DNA from: Thermoflexus hugenholtzii JAD2
GTDB taxonomy: Bacteria > Chloroflexota > Dehalococcoidia > SHYB01
Assembly: GCA_945861815.1 (NCBI GenBank)
Contig: CAMAVV010000126.1
Location: 1 to 5,416 of the forward strand
Reading direction: 5' to 3'
DNA length: 5,416 nucleotides
A model generated the notes under the pieces. It did not search any database and was not told the DNA's origin. It saw only the letters and a program-made list of their open reading frames with translations. Both the position numbers and the translations under genes were made by a program. Shown here one piece after another: positions 4,816 through 5,416 of this stretch (its first letter is position 1; each line of letters opens with the position of its first letter).

Positions 4816-5195
4816 ATTGGTCTCAATCCCTCATCCCGTAAGTCAATTCCCTGCCTACGCAGTTCGGGCAGCGACTTGATAGCCTTTGCCTGTTTGGTCT
4901 TTCGCTTATCAACGGCGAATTGATATTTCGTAGTCGCTATGATTGCGAGGAAGGCAAACACGGAAAGGGCAATCAGGAAAAACGCCCATCGCGGAAAGTG
5001 TGGCTCCGTCAAGTCTGGCTGAATAATGGCGAGTACAATGGCGAGTACAATCGGCCCCGCAAAGCCGCAAACCGCCAGGAGTACAACCAGGAAAGTTAGA
5101 ATCCCCATCAGCCCCTCCAAGTGTGGTAGAGGGGTGAATATGAACCATAGAGCCTTGACAGACGAAGCGACCCATGACCCAATCGTTTTCGCCAT
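4791..5195 (-). CDS. Small integral membrane protein of unknown function (134 aa)
   Basis: The product has an amphipathic, aromatic-rich N-terminus (1-25), a long hydrophobic stretch (about 29-58, GLMGILTF to VLAII) that could be one long or two tightly turned membrane spans around G44-P48, a short polar loop PDLTEPHFPR (60-69), a further span (70-87) and a basic cytoplasmic-looking tail KYQFAVDKRKTKQAK (90-104). The tail ends with PELRRQGIDLRDEG (110-123), which recalls an LxxLRxxGxxLRN-type motif I associate with longer uncharacterised membrane proteins. If so, this copy is cut short soon after, at the hairpin. The start at 5195 is backed by TAGAAT 6 nt upstream (leaderless layout) and no better Shine-Dalgarno sequence. 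V50-I57 is an exact VLAI duplication. Function is unknown; motif-based kinship is inference. Confidence 0.7.
   Translation of the reverse strand: MAKTIGSWVASSVKALWFIFTPLPHLEGLMGILTFLVVLLAVCGFAGPIVLAIVLAIIQPDLTEPHFPRWAFFLIALSVFAFLAIIATTKYQFAVDKRKTKQAKAIKSLPELRRQGIDLRDEGLRPIFSPALQG
5025..5051. repeat. 12-bp tandem duplication inside the membrane protein gene
   Basis: AATGGCGAGTAC occurs at 5025-5036 and again at 5037-5048, followed by a third AAT. Being a multiple of three it adds four codons, giving VLAI-VLAI at residues 50-57 on the minus strand, which lengthens a membrane segment. Confidence 0.85.
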
Positions 5196-5201
5196 GTGCG
5201 G

Positions 5202-5207
5202 ATTCTA
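5202..5207 (-). promoter_or_regulatory. -10 box TAGAAT of the membrane protein gene, leaderless layout
   Basis: TAGAAT on the minus strand ends 6 nt before the ATG at 5195, so the transcript would begin at or beside the start codon. At standard spacing its -35 would fall on GTATAC (5225-5230), inside the -10 of the divergent lipoprotein gene. The -35 match is poor. Confidence 0.4.
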
Positions 5208-5222
5208 CCACAATACCGCGTC

Positions 5223-5231
5223 TGGTATACA
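5223..5231 (+). promoter_or_regulatory. Extended -10 (TGGTATACA) of the right-edge lipoprotein gene
   Basis: TG, one base, then TATACA (5226-5231) makes an extended -10 located 11 nt before the ATG at 5243; the predicted transcript would have a leader of about five bases or none. No ribosome site is visible in the gap and no clear -35 lies upstream. Confidence 0.4.
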
Positions 5232-5242
5232 ACCCCCGATCT

Positions 5243-5416
5243 ATGAATGCCAAACGACTCACAATTGCAGTCCTCTTCGCGGCGATGCTCGTCGTCTCCG
5301 CCTGTTCAAGCGGCGGCGATGGTGCGCAGGAAAGCACGCTGTCGCCCTCGGCCACGACAGCGCAACAGCCTATCGCTACTGCGGCGCCAGTACCCACCGC
5401 TCCTCCTCCTGGGGCC
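5243..5416 (+). CDS. N-terminus of a lipoprotein, runs off the window (58 codons seen)
   Basis: From the ATG at 5243 the frame stays open to the last base. It begins MNAKRL, a basic N-region, then a hydrophobic core TIAVLFAAMLVV and the lipobox VSAC, so C21 would be lipidated after signal peptidase II cleavage. The sequence after it is SSGGDG followed by a Ser/Thr/Ala/Gln/Pro-rich low-complexity linker ending in PTAPPPGA, typical of a tether between the membrane anchor and an extracytoplasmic domain that lies outside the window. The layout resembles the kelch lipoprotein upstream (short lipobox region, Thr-rich linker), but the functional domain cannot be known from here. It is divergent from the membrane protein gene with 47 bp between the starts. 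Confidence 0.8.
   Translation, partial: MNAKRLTIAVLFAAMLVVSACSSGGDGAQESTLSPSATTAQQPIATAAPVPTAPPPGA

Noticed and set aside
5008..5014. GTCAAGT as a candidate right-end terminal repeat of the element
   Set aside because: Only 7 bases match the 15-mer and it lies inside the membrane protein coding region; expected by chance.
5025..5051. CRISPR-like or satellite repeat
   Set aside because: Only two adjacent 12-bp copies without spacers, fully explained as an in-frame coding duplication.
4909..5397. 162-aa minus-strand ORF across the divergent promoters
   Set aside because: It overlaps both the membrane protein gene and the lipoprotein start in another frame; the sequence shows no protein-like pattern.

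Overview
The window looks like part of a bacterial chromosome of moderate-to-high GC. Two lipoprotein signal peptides with clear lipoboxes mark it as bacterial. The mix of a kelch-propeller lipoprotein, a DUF59 iron-sulfur factor, a luciferase-like oxidoreductase and SD-less gene starts would fit an environmental bacterium such as a Chloroflexota member. That placement is an inference with low confidence, because nothing in the sequence fixes the taxon.

Left third (minus strand, about 1-1400): a compact operon read right to left. It holds a DUF59/SufT-type iron-sulfur assembly factor (1018-1323), an 88-aa unrecognised protein whose start overlaps the upstream stop as ATGA (755-1021), and a luciferase-like flavin-dependent oxidoreductase (23-715). 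The oxidoreductase loses family resemblance abruptly at codon 203 and stops about 100 residues short of the usual length. That breakpoint coincides with one copy of a perfect 15-bp inverted repeat whose other copy is at 3478-3492.

Middle (plus strand, about 1400-3415): a divergent intergenic region with a hairpin leads into a two-gene operon, a six-bladed kelch-repeat lipoprotein and, 6 nt later, a glycerophosphodiester phosphodiesterase with its catalytic residues present. One gene product would sit on the outer face of a membrane; the other is a soluble-looking enzyme for phospholipid-derived diesters.

Right (about 3415-4830): an intact IS1595/ISXO2-type DDE transposase (3686-4579). It is arranged back to back with a previously overlooked 46-aa basic protein gene (minus, 3533-3673). 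The two starts are 12 bp apart and their Shine-Dalgarno sequences are complementary to each other. A second small minus-strand ORF (4554-4751) overlaps the transposase 3' end convergently. I could not find a convincing pair of terminal inverted repeats.

Far right (4789-5416): a small two-to-three-segment membrane protein (minus) ending in a perfect 11-bp hairpin, and, across a 47-bp divergent promoter region, the N-terminus of another lipoprotein (plus, running off the window).

Recurring theme: most host-type starts lack a strong Shine-Dalgarno sequence and instead have a TANNNT box 6-8 nt before the ATG, which suggests leaderless transcription. The transposase, its 46-aa partner and the DUF59 gene have ordinary Shine-Dalgarno sequences.
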